64,000 nucleotides of DNA from an uncultured Parabacteroides sp. Lineage in GTDB: Bacteria > Bacteroidota > Bacteroidia > Bacteroidales > Tannerellaceae. Below are positions 32,499 to 41,442 of this stretch, one piece after another (positions within the stretch are counted from its first letter, which is position 1; the number at the start of each line of letters is the position of its first letter). The translations under genes were made by a program, and so were the position numbers. The notes beneath the pieces are model-generated. The model had not been told where the DNA came from and did no database searches. It saw only the letters and a list, made by a program, of their open reading frames with translations. The stretch is taken from contig CAKUZF010000011.1 of assembly GCA_934718155.1 (NCBI GenBank), positions 8,428 through 72,427 on the forward strand, given 5' to 3'.

Positions 32499-33500
32499 AT
32501 GATCCAAATTGAGAATTTATCCATCGGATACCTCTATAAGAAGCATCGCCGAGTCGTAGCGAGCGACATCAACGCCAAGATCTACCCAGGCGAGCTGACC
32601 TGCCTCTTAGGTGCGAATGGCGTTGGCAAATCCACCCTCTTGCGCACCCTCTCCGCTTTTCAGAGCAAGCTGGCGGGAAACATCCTAATCGAAGGAAAAG
32701 AGATCGACGCTTACACCGATAAGCAACTGGCCCGAGTGATCAGCGTGGTACTGACCGAGAAGTGCGACCTGCGCAACATGCTCGTATCGGAGCTGATCGG
32801 CTTAGGACGTAGCCCCTACACGGGTTTCTGGGGCACGCTGTCCAAAGAAGACGAAGCCATCGTTGAGCAGGCGGCTCACCTCGTGGGCATCGACCACCTG
32901 TTGCGGCGCATGGTTCACACATTGAGCGACGGCGAGCGTCAGAAGGTGATGATCGCAAAAGCCTTGGCGCAAGAGACACCCATCATTTTCCTAGACGAGC
33001 CGACGGCCTTTCTCGACTTCCCCAGCAAGATCGAGATGATGCAATTGCTGCTTCGCCTGAGCCGAGAGACGCAAAAGACGATCTTCCTCTCTACGCACGA
33101 CTTGGAGCTGGCGCTCCAGATAGCCGATCGCATCTGGCTGATGAGCCGAGAGAACGGCTTGACGGTAGGCACCCCCGAGGACTTGGCCCTCGACGGCAGC
33201 CTCTGCCGCTTCTTCCATCGAAAAGGCGTGCAGTTCAACCCCGACAGAGGCATCTTCGAGGTGGCTTACGACTACACGGAACAACTGCGGCTGACGGGCG
33301 AGGGACAACGCCGAGCCATGGTTGAGAAAGCACTTCGTCGCAATGGCATCGAGTGCGTTGCCGAAGGAGAGGCATTGCGCCGCATCTCAGTCTCACCCGA
33401 TCAGATTCTGCTCGACGAACCGGGCAAAGCAACGCAGCACTTCTCCACAATCGATCAATTGATCCAAACATTGACAAAACAAAACAACCAAAATAAATGA
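32499..33500 (+). CDS. btuD: BtuD/FecE-type ABC importer ATPase
   Basis: A 333-residue ATPase. Walker A is GANGVGKST at about 38-46, signature LSDGERQKVMIAKAL, Walker B PIIFLDEPTAFLDF, and H-loop STHDLEL. The first 255 residues are the nucleotide-binding domain. A C-terminal extension of about 75 residues (EGQRRAMVEKALRRNGIEC onward) is longer than in E. coli BtuD and may be regulatory. Its stop overlaps the start of the CbiH-CbiC gene by four bases, so uptake and synthesis genes are on one transcript. Confidence 0.92.
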   Translation: MIQIENLSIGYLYKKHRRVVASDINAKIYPGELTCLLGANGVGKSTLLRTLSAFQSKLAGNILIEGKEIDAYTDKQLARVISVVLTEKCDLRNMLVSELIGLGRSPYTGFWGTLSKEDEAIVEQAAHLVGIDHLLRRMVHTLSDGERQKVMIAKALAQETPIIFLDEPTAFLDFPSKIEMMQLLLRLSRETQKTIFLSTHDLELALQIADRIWLMSRENGLTVGTPEDLALDGSLCRFFHRKGVQFNPDRGIFEVAYDYTEQLRLTGEGQRRAMVEKALRRNGIECVAEGEALRRISVSPDQILLDEPGKATQHFSTIDQLIQTLTKQNNQNK

Positions 33501-34909
33501 AACAGGGAAAGATTATCGTTGCGGGCATCGGACCCGGCAGCGAAGCAGATATCACGCCAGCGGTGATTGCCGCCATCAAAGAGGCAGACGCCGTGATTGG
33601 CTACAACTATTATTTTCAGTTCATCACCCATCTCCTTAAGGAGGGCGCTGAATGTATCGACACAGGCATGAAGCGGGAGCAAGCACGGGCAGAGCAGGCA
33701 TTCCAAATGGCCAACAAAGGCAAAACCGTCTGCGTAATCAGCTCGGGCGATGCGGGCATCTATGGCATGGCCCCGCTGATCTACGAGATGAAACGAGAGA
33801 CCGGTAGCGACATCGAAATCGAGGTGCTTCCAGGCATCAGTGCCTTTCAGAAGGCCGCCTCGCTGCTGGGCGCTCCCATTGGCCACGACTTCTGTGTCAT
33901 CTCCCTCTCCGACCTCATGACACCTTGGGAGCGCATCGAACGACGCATCGAAGCGGCGGCTATGGCAGATTTCGTTACAGCCATCTACAATCCGAAGAGC
34001 GTAGGCCGCTACTGGCAGTTGCATCGCTTGAAGGAGATCTTCCTACAAACACGTTCGCCCGAGACCCCCGTTGGCTTTGTACGCCAAGCGGGACGCGACG
34101 AGCAGACCGTCACACGCACCACGTTGGCCGAGTTCGACCCCGAGCAGGTGGATATGTTCACCGTGGTCTTGATTGGCAACTCACAGAGCTACCTTTGGCA
34201 GGATCGCATGATTACCCCACGGGGCTACTATGGCGAGATCAAGCAGGCGGCAAAAACGGCAGGTGTTGGCCAGGAGATCATGATCCAAAGCTTCCGCACC
34301 ATCGCCAAGGAGCTGAAGCAACCCAATATTCCGTTAGACAAGAAATGGGCCCTGCTCCATGCCATCCATACGACCGCAGACTTCGAGATGGAGCAGATTC
34401 TTTACACCGATCCCCATGCCGTTGAGACCCTCTATCATAAAATAGTAGAAGGAAAGCTGCGCACCATCATTACCGATGTCACCATGGCGGCCTCGGGCAT
34501 CCGCAAGGGAGCGTTGAGCCGACTTGGCGTGGAGGTGAAATGCTACCTATCCGACGAGCGTGTAGCCGCCATGGCACAAGAGAAGGGCATTACCCGCACC
34601 CAAGCAGGCATACGCTTGGCCGTCGAGGAGCATCCCGACGCACTGTATGTCTTCGGCAACGCACCGACAGCCCTCATCGAGCTATGCGAACTGATCCGCA
34701 AAGGGAAAGCCCAACCTGCGGGCATCATCGCCGCTCCCGTTGGCTTCGTGCACGTAAAGGAGTCGAAGTATCGGGCAAAGACCTTCACCAACATTCCTAA
34801 ACTGATTGTTGAAGGGCGAAAGGGAGGCAGCAACCTGGCCGCTACGTTGGTCAACGCCATCCTTTGCTACAACGATGCCGAACAGCTTAAACCCGGAAGA
34901 GACGTATGA
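33497..34909 (+). CDS. cbiHC: Bifunctional CbiH-CbiC: precorrin-3B C17-methyltransferase fused to precorrin-8X methylmutase
   Basis: 470 residues. Domain one (1-245) is a SAM-dependent methyltransferase: VAGIGPGSEADITPA, ISSGDAGIYGMA (81-92) and VLPGISAFQKAASLLGAP, matching CbiH/CobJ, which contracts the corrin ring. Domain two (about 262-470) is CbiC/CobH: ALLHAIHTTADFEM, with the active-site His291, and ITDVTMAASGIRK, FGNAPTALIEL and GFVHVKESK. CbiC moves a methyl from C11 to C12 to give cobyrinate. The fusion is common in Bacteroidetes to my knowledge. The gene overlaps its upstream neighbour and its stop overlaps the next start as ATGA. Confidence 0.95.
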   Translation: MKQGKIIVAGIGPGSEADITPAVIAAIKEADAVIGYNYYFQFITHLLKEGAECIDTGMKREQARAEQAFQMANKGKTVCVISSGDAGIYGMAPLIYEMKRETGSDIEIEVLPGISAFQKAASLLGAPIGHDFCVISLSDLMTPWERIERRIEAAAMADFVTAIYNPKSVGRYWQLHRLKEIFLQTRSPETPVGFVRQAGRDEQTVTRTTLAEFDPEQVDMFTVVLIGNSQSYLWQDRMITPRGYYGEIKQAAKTAGVGQEIMIQSFRTIAKELKQPNIPLDKKWALLHAIHTTADFEMEQILYTDPHAVETLYHKIVEGKLRTIITDVTMAASGIRKGALSRLGVEVKCYLSDERVAAMAQEKGITRTQAGIRLAVEEHPDALYVFGNAPTALIELCELIRKGKAQPAGIIAAPVGFVHVKESKYRAKTFTNIPKLIVEGRKGGSNLAATLVNAILCYNDAEQLKPGRDV

Positions 34910-36138
34910 CACCTCGCTTTATCGTCATTGGCCTGTCTGACTCCATCGAGGAGTCGGGCATAGGGAATGAGGCAAAACGCATCATCGCCTCCCACCACCT
35001 TTTCTCAGGTGGTGAGCGCCATCATGAGTTGGTGGGTGCCCTGCTTCCCGCTTCGTATGAGTGGATCGACATCAAGGTGCCTCTCGACAGCGTATTTGCG
35101 CAATACGCCGCCCGGGAAGCTGAGGAAATTGTTGTGTTTGCCTCGGGCGATCCGCTCTTCTTCGGCTTTGCCAATACCATCCAGCGGAAGCTGCCCGAGG
35201 CTGAGATCCGTCTCTATCCCACCTTCAACTCGTTGCAGCAGCTGGCCCATCGGTTGGTGATGCCTTACCAAACGATGCGCATCGTCTCGCTGACCGGGCG
35301 CCCCTGGCATGAGCTGGACAGGGCGTTGATCGAGCGAGCTCCGCTGATTGGTCTCCTCACCGACCGCACGCATACGCCCGCCACCATCGCCCAGCGATTG
35401 CTGGACTATGGTTTCGACGGCTATACGATGGCCGTAGGCGAACACCTGGGCAATCCCGAGCAAGAGCGCATCCGTCGCCTCCGCCTGGAGGAGGCCACCA
35501 CGCTGACCTTCGAACTGCCCAACTGCGTGATTATCCATTGCGAGCAGCCGATGCCTCGTCTTTTCGGCATTCCCGAACGAGATTTCGCCTTGCTGGACGG
35601 TCGAGACAAGATGATCACCAAGATGCCGATCCGCCTCTTATCGCTCAGCCTGCTCGACCTGTATAACCGTCGGCATTTTTGGGACGTTGGCTTCTGCACA
35701 GGCTCAGTATCCATCGAGGCGAAAAACCAGTTTCCCCATCTGCATATCCAAGCCTTCGAGGTGCGTGAAGCCGGGCAACAGCTCATCGACGAGAACAGCC
35801 GAAGATTCCACACTCCGGGCATAGAGGCACACATTGGCGACTTCCTGCAGGCCGACTTAACAGCCCTTCCCGCCCCTGACGCCGTATTCATCGGCGGCCA
35901 CGGTGGCAAGTTGATCGAGATGGTCGCTCGCATCGCCGAGCGATTGCAGCCCGAAGGACTCATCGTGTTCAACTCGGTGAGCGAGAGCAGCCTCGCCCTC
36001 TTCCAAGAGGCCTGCGAGAAAGCCGGCCTACACATCGAGACGGAGACCCACATCACGGTCGATGCGCACAACCCGATCACACTCATTAAGGCCGTAAAGC
36101 CTTCTATCCATAAATCTGAATTGTTGAATAAGAAATAA
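34906..36138 (+). CDS. cobL: Bifunctional CbiE-CbiT: precorrin-6Y C5,15-methyltransferase (decarboxylating)
   Basis: 410 residues. The CbiE methyltransferase half (1-205) has FASGDPLFFGF (78-88) and YPTFNSLQQLAHRL. The CbiT half (about 245-400) has DVGFCTGSVSIEAKNQFP (260-277) as the SAM-binding motif, with the usual G-x-G partly altered to Gly-Phe-Cys-Thr-Gly, and FIGGHGGKLIEMV. Together they methylate C5 and C15 and decarboxylate the C12 acetate. The fused form is called CobL in aerobic organisms and is also found in anaerobic pathways. It overlaps cbiHC and precedes cbiGF by seven bases. Confidence 0.94.
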   Translation: MTPRFIVIGLSDSIEESGIGNEAKRIIASHHLFSGGERHHELVGALLPASYEWIDIKVPLDSVFAQYAAREAEEIVVFASGDPLFFGFANTIQRKLPEAEIRLYPTFNSLQQLAHRLVMPYQTMRIVSLTGRPWHELDRALIERAPLIGLLTDRTHTPATIAQRLLDYGFDGYTMAVGEHLGNPEQERIRRLRLEEATTLTFELPNCVIIHCEQPMPRLFGIPERDFALLDGRDKMITKMPIRLLSLSLLDLYNRRHFWDVGFCTGSVSIEAKNQFPHLHIQAFEVREAGQQLIDENSRRFHTPGIEAHIGDFLQADLTALPAPDAVFIGGHGGKLIEMVARIAERLQPEGLIVFNSVSESSLALFQEACEKAGLHIETETHITVDAHNPITLIKAVKPSIHKSELLNKK

Positions 36139-36145
36139 GCATATT

Positions 36146-37918
36146 ATGATCATCATACCGATTTCACCCAGCAGCCAACAAGTGGCGGAGCAGTTAGCTG
36201 CCTCCTACACCGAGGCAACCATTCACTCTTATAAAGACTTCACCGAAGAGACCTTCTGCTCGGCGAAGCAGCTCGTCTTCATCGGAGCCTTAGGCATCTG
36301 CGTGCGCACGATCGCCCCTTTCGTCGAAGACAAGCACTCCGATCCCGCCGTGGTCTGCATCGACAGCACCAAGCGTTTTGTCATCGCCGTGCTCTCAGGC
36401 CACGTTGGTGGTGCCAACGCCTTGGCCACCGACTTGGCTCACTTCTTAGGAGCAGAACCGGTCGTCACCACCCAAAGCGACAACACGCAGCTATGGGCAC
36501 TCGACACCCTTCCCCAACAATACGGCTGGACCCTGCGAGCGGCCAACAGCAATGCGGCCATCGCAGCATTCGTCAACCAGCAGCCTACCGCTCTATTGCT
36601 CGATGTGCGCAACCAAGGCACCGACTATCTGGAGCGTACAGCCCCTGCACACGTGAAGGTCTATTACCGCTTTGAAGAGATTCCGCAGGCCGACTTTGCC
36701 CTGCTGATCATCGTCAGTCCTCGTCGCTACGAGACGACTGTCAACACCCTCTGCTACATCCCTCGTGTGCTGCACGCAGGCATCGGTTGCCGCAAGGGCA
36801 TGCAAGGCGATGCGGCCGATCTGCAAGTTCAGATCCACACCTTGCTTAGCACCTATCAGCTCTATCCCGAGGCATTGGCCGACATCAACTCCATCGACCT
36901 GAAGAAGGAAGAGCCGCTGCTCAACACCCTTGCCAACCAAGCGTTAGGTTGTCCATTCCACACCTATACCGCCGAGGAGCTGAAGTCTATCGAAGTGCCC
37001 AATCCCTCTGAGAAAGTGCGCACCGTCACAGAGTCGCCCAGCGTATCGGAGGCTTCTGCCATCCGAGCCGCCGAGGGAGGCCCGCTCCTCGTCGAGAAGC
37101 AGAAGGGCGATCTGGGCAAAGGCAACGAATACACCTTCGCCGTCGCTTTGGATCGGAAGGCGGCCCGACAAGGCCATATCGAGATTGTTGGCGCCGGACC
37201 GGGCGACCCCGAGCTCATCTCCATCCGCGGCCGACACATGCTGGAGCAGGCCGACCTCATCCTCTACGCAGGCAGCTTAGTGCCTAAGGAGCTTACCACC
37301 TGCGCCAAGGCGGGAGCGATGGTGCGCAGCTCGGCCGACCTCGACTTGGAACAGCAGTTCGCCCTCATGAAGCAATACTACGACAAAGGTGGCTTCGTGG
37401 TTCGCCTTCACACGGGCGACCCCTGCATCTACGGTGCGATTCAGGAGCAGATGAACTATTTCGACCAATATAATATGGACTACCATATCACGCCGGGCAT
37501 CTCATCGTTTCAGGCGGCGGCAGCAGCCCTGCGTTCGCAATTCACCATTCCCGAGAAGGTGCAGAGCATCATCCTAACCCGTGGCGAGGGACGCACGCCT
37601 ATGCCCGAGAAAGAGCAGCTGCACAAGTTGGCGCAAAGCCAAAGCACCATGTGCATCTACCTCAGCGCAGGCATCGTGGAGCAGGTGCAAGCCGAGCTGT
37701 TGCAGGCCTATCCCCCCACGACACCCGTGGCAGCCTGCTACAAGCTAACCTGGAAGGAAGAGCGCATCTACCGAGGCCAGCTGAAAGACCTGGCGAAGAT
37801 CGTGAAGGAGAACCACCTCACCCTTACCACTCTCTTGGTGGTAGGCGAAGCGATAGACAACCGAAAGGGACTCTCACGCCTCTACGCACATGAGTTTAAA
37901 CATCTATTCCGCAAATAA
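36146..37918 (+). CDS. cbiGF: Bifunctional CbiG-CbiF: cobalt-precorrin-5A hydrolase fused to cobalt-precorrin-4 C11-methyltransferase
   Basis: 590 residues. The CbiG part (1-340) has FIGALGICVRTIAPF, VLSGHVGGANALA (82-94), GIGCRKG (212-218) and the C-terminal CbiG signature SPSVSEASAIRAA (298-310); it opens the lactone and releases acetaldehyde. The CbiF/CobM part (345-590) has IEIVGAGPGDPELISIRG, LYAGSLVPKE, RLHTGDPCIYGAI and TPGISSFQAAAAAL; it methylates C11. CbiG marks the oxygen-independent pathway. The segment around 310-340 is a charged linker. It is followed by cbiJD after six bases. Confidence 0.95.
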   Translation: MIIIPISPSSQQVAEQLAASYTEATIHSYKDFTEETFCSAKQLVFIGALGICVRTIAPFVEDKHSDPAVVCIDSTKRFVIAVLSGHVGGANALATDLAHFLGAEPVVTTQSDNTQLWALDTLPQQYGWTLRAANSNAAIAAFVNQQPTALLLDVRNQGTDYLERTAPAHVKVYYRFEEIPQADFALLIIVSPRRYETTVNTLCYIPRVLHAGIGCRKGMQGDAADLQVQIHTLLSTYQLYPEALADINSIDLKKEEPLLNTLANQALGCPFHTYTAEELKSIEVPNPSEKVRTVTESPSVSEASAIRAAEGGPLLVEKQKGDLGKGNEYTFAVALDRKAARQGHIEIVGAGPGDPELISIRGRHMLEQADLILYAGSLVPKELTTCAKAGAMVRSSADLDLEQQFALMKQYYDKGGFVVRLHTGDPCIYGAIQEQMNYFDQYNMDYHITPGISSFQAAAAALRSQFTIPEKVQSIILTRGEGRTPMPEKEQLHKLAQSQSTMCIYLSAGIVEQVQAELLQAYPPTTPVAACYKLTWKEERIYRGQLKDLAKIVKENHLTLTTLLVVGEAIDNRKGLSRLYAHEFKHLFRK

Positions 37919-37924
37919 ACCGCT

Positions 37925-39745
37925 ATGATCCTTATATTAGGAGGTACAACCGAAGGGCGCATGGCCGTGCGTGTGGCCGACGAGGCCAACCAGCCCTACT
38001 TCTATTCCACGAAGGGCGAGGGACAGCAGGTGACCTGCGCCCACGGCACACGCCTCAGCGGAGCGATGGACGTAGAGGCCATGACCCGCTTCTGCCATGA
38101 ACAGCAAATCCGCTTACTCATCGACGCCGCCCATCCCTTCGCGCAAGCGCTGCATCAAACCATCTTCGAGGTCTCGCAACGCTTGCAACTGCCCGTCGTG
38201 CGCCTGGAGCGACGCTATCCGCCTCGCGACCCTTCCCTCCATTGGTGCACCGACTATGCCGATGCGATGAGCCAGATGGAGGCCGACGGCATCGAGCAGC
38301 TCGTAGCCTTGAGCGGAGTCAACACGTTGCGCCCGCTCAAACCCTTTTGGGAGAAACACCCCTGCTGGTTCCGCATCTTGCAGCGAGAGGAATCGCTCCG
38401 CATCGCCGACCAACAGGGTTTCCCCCGCGAGCGACTGCTCTTCTATCCCGAGGAGGGCACAGCCGATCAGGCGGATTTCGAACTGCCAGCTGCGGCGCTA
38501 CACGACAAGAAGACGGCCATCTTCACCAAAGAGAGCGGCTATTCGGGCGGGTTCGAGGCCAAGGTGGAGGCGGCCAAGCAACGAGGCATCCCCCTCTACG
38601 TGGTGCAACGCCCGGCGCTGCCCGAAACCTTCTATTATGTCTATGGCGAGGAGGGACTGCGCAAACGCATCGAGCGACTTGTACCTGAGTTCTATCCGCT
38701 CAAAAGCGGCTACACGACCGGCTGCTGCGCAACGGCCGCCTCGAAGGCCGCCCTGCAGACCCTGCTATCCGGCGTAGCGCCAACCGAGGTAGAGATAGCC
38801 CTTCCCTCCGGCGAATGGATCAGCCTACCCATCGAGCAGACCACGCTTTCGGCCCAATCGGCCACCAGCACCGTCAGGAAAGAGTCGGGCGACGATCCGG
38901 ATGTCACCAACCATGCCGCCATCTGCGCCACGGTTGCCTGGCATACGCCCAACAACCCCGACGACCGCATCCGCTTCAAGGCGGGCGAAGGCGTAGGCAC
39001 GGTCACACTGCCCGGCTTAGGACTGGCGGTGGGCGAACCGGCCATCAACGCCACGCCCCGCCGCATGATCAGCGAGGCGCTGCTTCCACTTCTGCCCTCA
39101 GCCGAAGCGGGAGTCACAGTCACCATCGCCGTGCCCGGCGGAGCCGAACTGGCAAAACGGACCTTCAATCCCAAGCTCGGCATCGAGGGCGGCATCTCCA
39201 TCATCGGCACCTCGGGCATCGTGCGCCCCTTCTCGTCGGATGCCTTCATTGCCAGCATCCGCAAGGAGGCGAATGTAGCAAAAGCCATCGGTTGCACCAC
39301 CTTGGTAATCAACTCGGGAGCCAAGAGCGAACGCATCCTGCGGGCACGTTTTCCGCAGCTGCCTCCTCAAGCCTTCGTGCACTACGGCAACTTCATCGGC
39401 GAGACACTCCGCATCGCCGACGAGCTTGGCTTCGAGCAGGTCGTGATGGGCATCATGTTAGGGAAAGCGGTGAAACTGGCCGAAGGATGGCTCGACACGC
39501 ATAGCAAGAAGGTGGTGATGAATCGCACCTTCCTAAAGCAATTGGCCGACGAGGCGCATTGCCCCGCCGAAGTGAGCGAGGCCATCGACCGCCTCACGCT
39601 GGCACGCGAGTTGTGGCAAATCATCCCAGCCAGCCACCAAGAGGTCTTCCGCCAAGCAGTGCTCAACCATTGCCAAGCCGTCTGCGAGCCGCTCCTTAAG
39701 CAGGCTCGACTTCAATTGCTGCTGATAGGCGAAGAGGCCTCCTAA
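37925..39745 (+). CDS. cbiJD: Bifunctional CbiJ-CbiD: cobalt-precorrin-6A reductase fused to cobalt-precorrin-5B C1-methyltransferase
   Basis: 606 residues. The CbiJ/CobK reductase (1-245) begins MILILGGTTEGRMAV and has LIDAAHPFA (65-73), a QREESLRIADQQGFPRERL segment and TKESGYSGGF. The CbiD domain (about 258-606) begins with KSGYTTGCCATAASKAAL (260-277), followed by DDPDVTNHAAICATV and GEGVGTVTLPGLGLAVGEPAINATPR. CbiD is diagnostic of the anaerobic route and methylates C1 while CbiJ reduces the ring later. It is the last gene of the operon; a strong terminator follows at 39762-39806. Confidence 0.94.
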   Translation: MILILGGTTEGRMAVRVADEANQPYFYSTKGEGQQVTCAHGTRLSGAMDVEAMTRFCHEQQIRLLIDAAHPFAQALHQTIFEVSQRLQLPVVRLERRYPPRDPSLHWCTDYADAMSQMEADGIEQLVALSGVNTLRPLKPFWEKHPCWFRILQREESLRIADQQGFPRERLLFYPEEGTADQADFELPAAALHDKKTAIFTKESGYSGGFEAKVEAAKQRGIPLYVVQRPALPETFYYVYGEEGLRKRIERLVPEFYPLKSGYTTGCCATAASKAALQTLLSGVAPTEVEIALPSGEWISLPIEQTTLSAQSATSTVRKESGDDPDVTNHAAICATVAWHTPNNPDDRIRFKAGEGVGTVTLPGLGLAVGEPAINATPRRMISEALLPLLPSAEAGVTVTIAVPGGAELAKRTFNPKLGIEGGISIIGTSGIVRPFSSDAFIASIRKEANVAKAIGCTTLVINSGAKSERILRARFPQLPPQAFVHYGNFIGETLRIADELGFEQVVMGIMLGKAVKLAEGWLDTHSKKVVMNRTFLKQLADEAHCPAEVSEAIDRLTLARELWQIIPASHQEVFRQAVLNHCQAVCEPLLKQARLQLLLIGEEAS

Positions 39746-39761
39746 TCGATAGCCTAAAATT

Positions 39762-39806
39762 AAGACGACGGGCAACGAAATTCTCTCCGTTGCCCGTCGT
39801 CTTTTT
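39762..39806. terminator. Bidirectional-looking terminator between cbiJD and pyrG
   Basis: AAGACGACGGGCAACG (39762-39777) is the exact reverse complement of 39788-39803, and is followed by TTTTT-like sequence on the plus strand and preceded by TTAA on the other. The stem closes the B12 operon. Its left arm contains the same 17-base string as the repeats at 63801-63866. Confidence 0.85.
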
Positions 39807-39830
39807 ACGTAGAAAACACGGCGCATCGAC

Positions 39831-41429
39831 CTATATCTTGATAGCCGCCTTGATAAACGAAAGGAAGAGCGGATGCGGATGAAGCACAGTGCTTTGGTAT
39901 TCCGGATGGAATTGCGTGCCGATAAACCAACGGAGCGTTGGAATCTCGACAATCTCCACCAAGTTCGACTCCGGATTGCGGCCTACGCACTTCATGCCAT
40001 GCGACTCAAACTCGTCGAGAAAACGATTGTTGAACTCGTAGCGATGGCGATGGCGCTCGCGCACCAGCGAAGTGCCATAGATGGCGGCCACCCGCGAGTC
40101 GGCCTCCAACTCGCAATCGTAGGCGCCAAGGCGCATCGTTCCTCCCAAATTAGAGACGTTCTTCTGATCCTCCATCAAGTCGATCACGTTGTGCTTCGTC
40201 TGAGCATCCATCTCGCTGCTGTTGGCATCGGCATAGCCAAGCACGTTGCGAGCGAACTCTATGACCATCATCTGCATACCCAAACAAATTCCCAAACAGG
40301 GCACATCGTGCGTGCGCGCATATTCCACGGCAAGGATCTTTCCCTCGATGCCACGCTGTCCGAAGCCGGGGCAAATCACCAAGCCATCCTGCCCATCGAG
40401 CTTCTCCGACAGGTTCTCGGGCAAGAGAAACTCGGAGTTGATAAAGCTGATCACGATCTTGCGATGGTTGTAGGTGGCCGCATGCGAAAGGCTCTCAAGA
40501 ATCGACTTGTAGGCATCTTGCAGGTCGTACTTGCCAACCAGACCAATATGGACCTCACCCGTAGCTGTCTCGCGCAGGTTGAGGAAGCGCAGCCATGACT
40601 CCATGCGAGGCGTTTCGCCCACGGGAATCGCCATCTTACGCAGGATAGCAGCGTCGAGCCCTTGGTGTTGCATATTGACCGGCACCTCGTAGATGCTGGG
40701 CAGGTCCTCGCTCTGGATGACGCATTCGAGATCTACATTGCAGAACCCGGCCACCTTCATGCGCATCGTGTCGTCGAGGTGCTTCTCGGTGCGCAGCACA
40801 AGGATGTCGGGCTGAATGCCATAGCTCAGCATCTCCTTCACGGAGTGCTGCGTAGGCTTTGTCTTCAACTCGCCGGCCGCCCTCAGGTAGGGCACGTAGG
40901 TGAGGTGAACGCATACGGCCGAACGGCCCAGTTCCCATTTGAGCTGACGAATAGCCTCCAGGAATGGAGCGCTCTCGATGTCGCCTATCGTGCCACCTAT
41001 CTCGGTGATGACAAAGTCGTACTTGCCCGTCTCGCCGAGGCTCTTTATGCTGTTCTTTATCTCGTCGGTAATGTGAGGCACCACCTGCACGGTCTTGCCC
41101 AAGTAGTCGCCCCGGCGCTCCTTGTCGATCACCGACTTATAGATGCGTCCCGTGGTCATGCTGTTGGCCCGTGTGGTCTGTATGCCAGTGAAACGCTCAT
41201 AGTGACCCAGGTCGAGGTCGGTCTCCATGCCGTCGGCCGTCACGTAGCACTCGCCATGCTCATAGGGATTAAGTGTTCCAGGGTCGATGTTGATGTAAGG
41301 GTCGAACTTCTGGATCGTAATCTTATAGCCACGCGCTTGCAGCAGTTTACCAATCGAGGCCGAAATAATGCCTTTACCCAGCGATGAGACCACACCGCCC
41401 GTTACGAAAATATAGTTTGTCTTGCTCAT
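39831..41429 (-). CDS. pyrG: CTP synthase
   Basis: The ATG at 41429 gives 532 residues beginning MSKTNYIFVTGGVVSSLGKG; an open frame upstream to 41537 reads into purF and is not used. The amidoligase half has GGVVSSLGKGI (P-loop), QKFDPYINIDPGTLNP and GGTIGDIES. The C-terminal class I glutamine amidotransferase has CLGICLGMQMMVIEFARN with the nucleophile Cys and TQFHPEYQST with the catalytic His. It makes CTP from UTP using glutamine nitrogen. It is the last gene of the minus-strand nitrogen block, 13 bases after purF. Confidence 0.98.
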   Translation of the reverse strand: MSKTNYIFVTGGVVSSLGKGIISASIGKLLQARGYKITIQKFDPYINIDPGTLNPYEHGECYVTADGMETDLDLGHYERFTGIQTTRANSMTTGRIYKSVIDKERRGDYLGKTVQVVPHITDEIKNSIKSLGETGKYDFVITEIGGTIGDIESAPFLEAIRQLKWELGRSAVCVHLTYVPYLRAAGELKTKPTQHSVKEMLSYGIQPDILVLRTEKHLDDTMRMKVAGFCNVDLECVIQSEDLPSIYEVPVNMQHQGLDAAILRKMAIPVGETPRMESWLRFLNLRETATGEVHIGLVGKYDLQDAYKSILESLSHAATYNHRKIVISFINSEFLLPENLSEKLDGQDGLVICPGFGQRGIEGKILAVEYARTHDVPCLGICLGMQMMVIEFARNVLGYADANSSEMDAQTKHNVIDLMEDQKNVSNLGGTMRLGAYDCELEADSRVAAIYGTSLVRERHRHRYEFNNRFLDEFESHGMKCVGRNPESNLVEIVEIPTLRWFIGTQFHPEYQSTVLHPHPLFLSFIKAAIKI

Positions 41430-41442
41430 TGTGATGTGTGTG

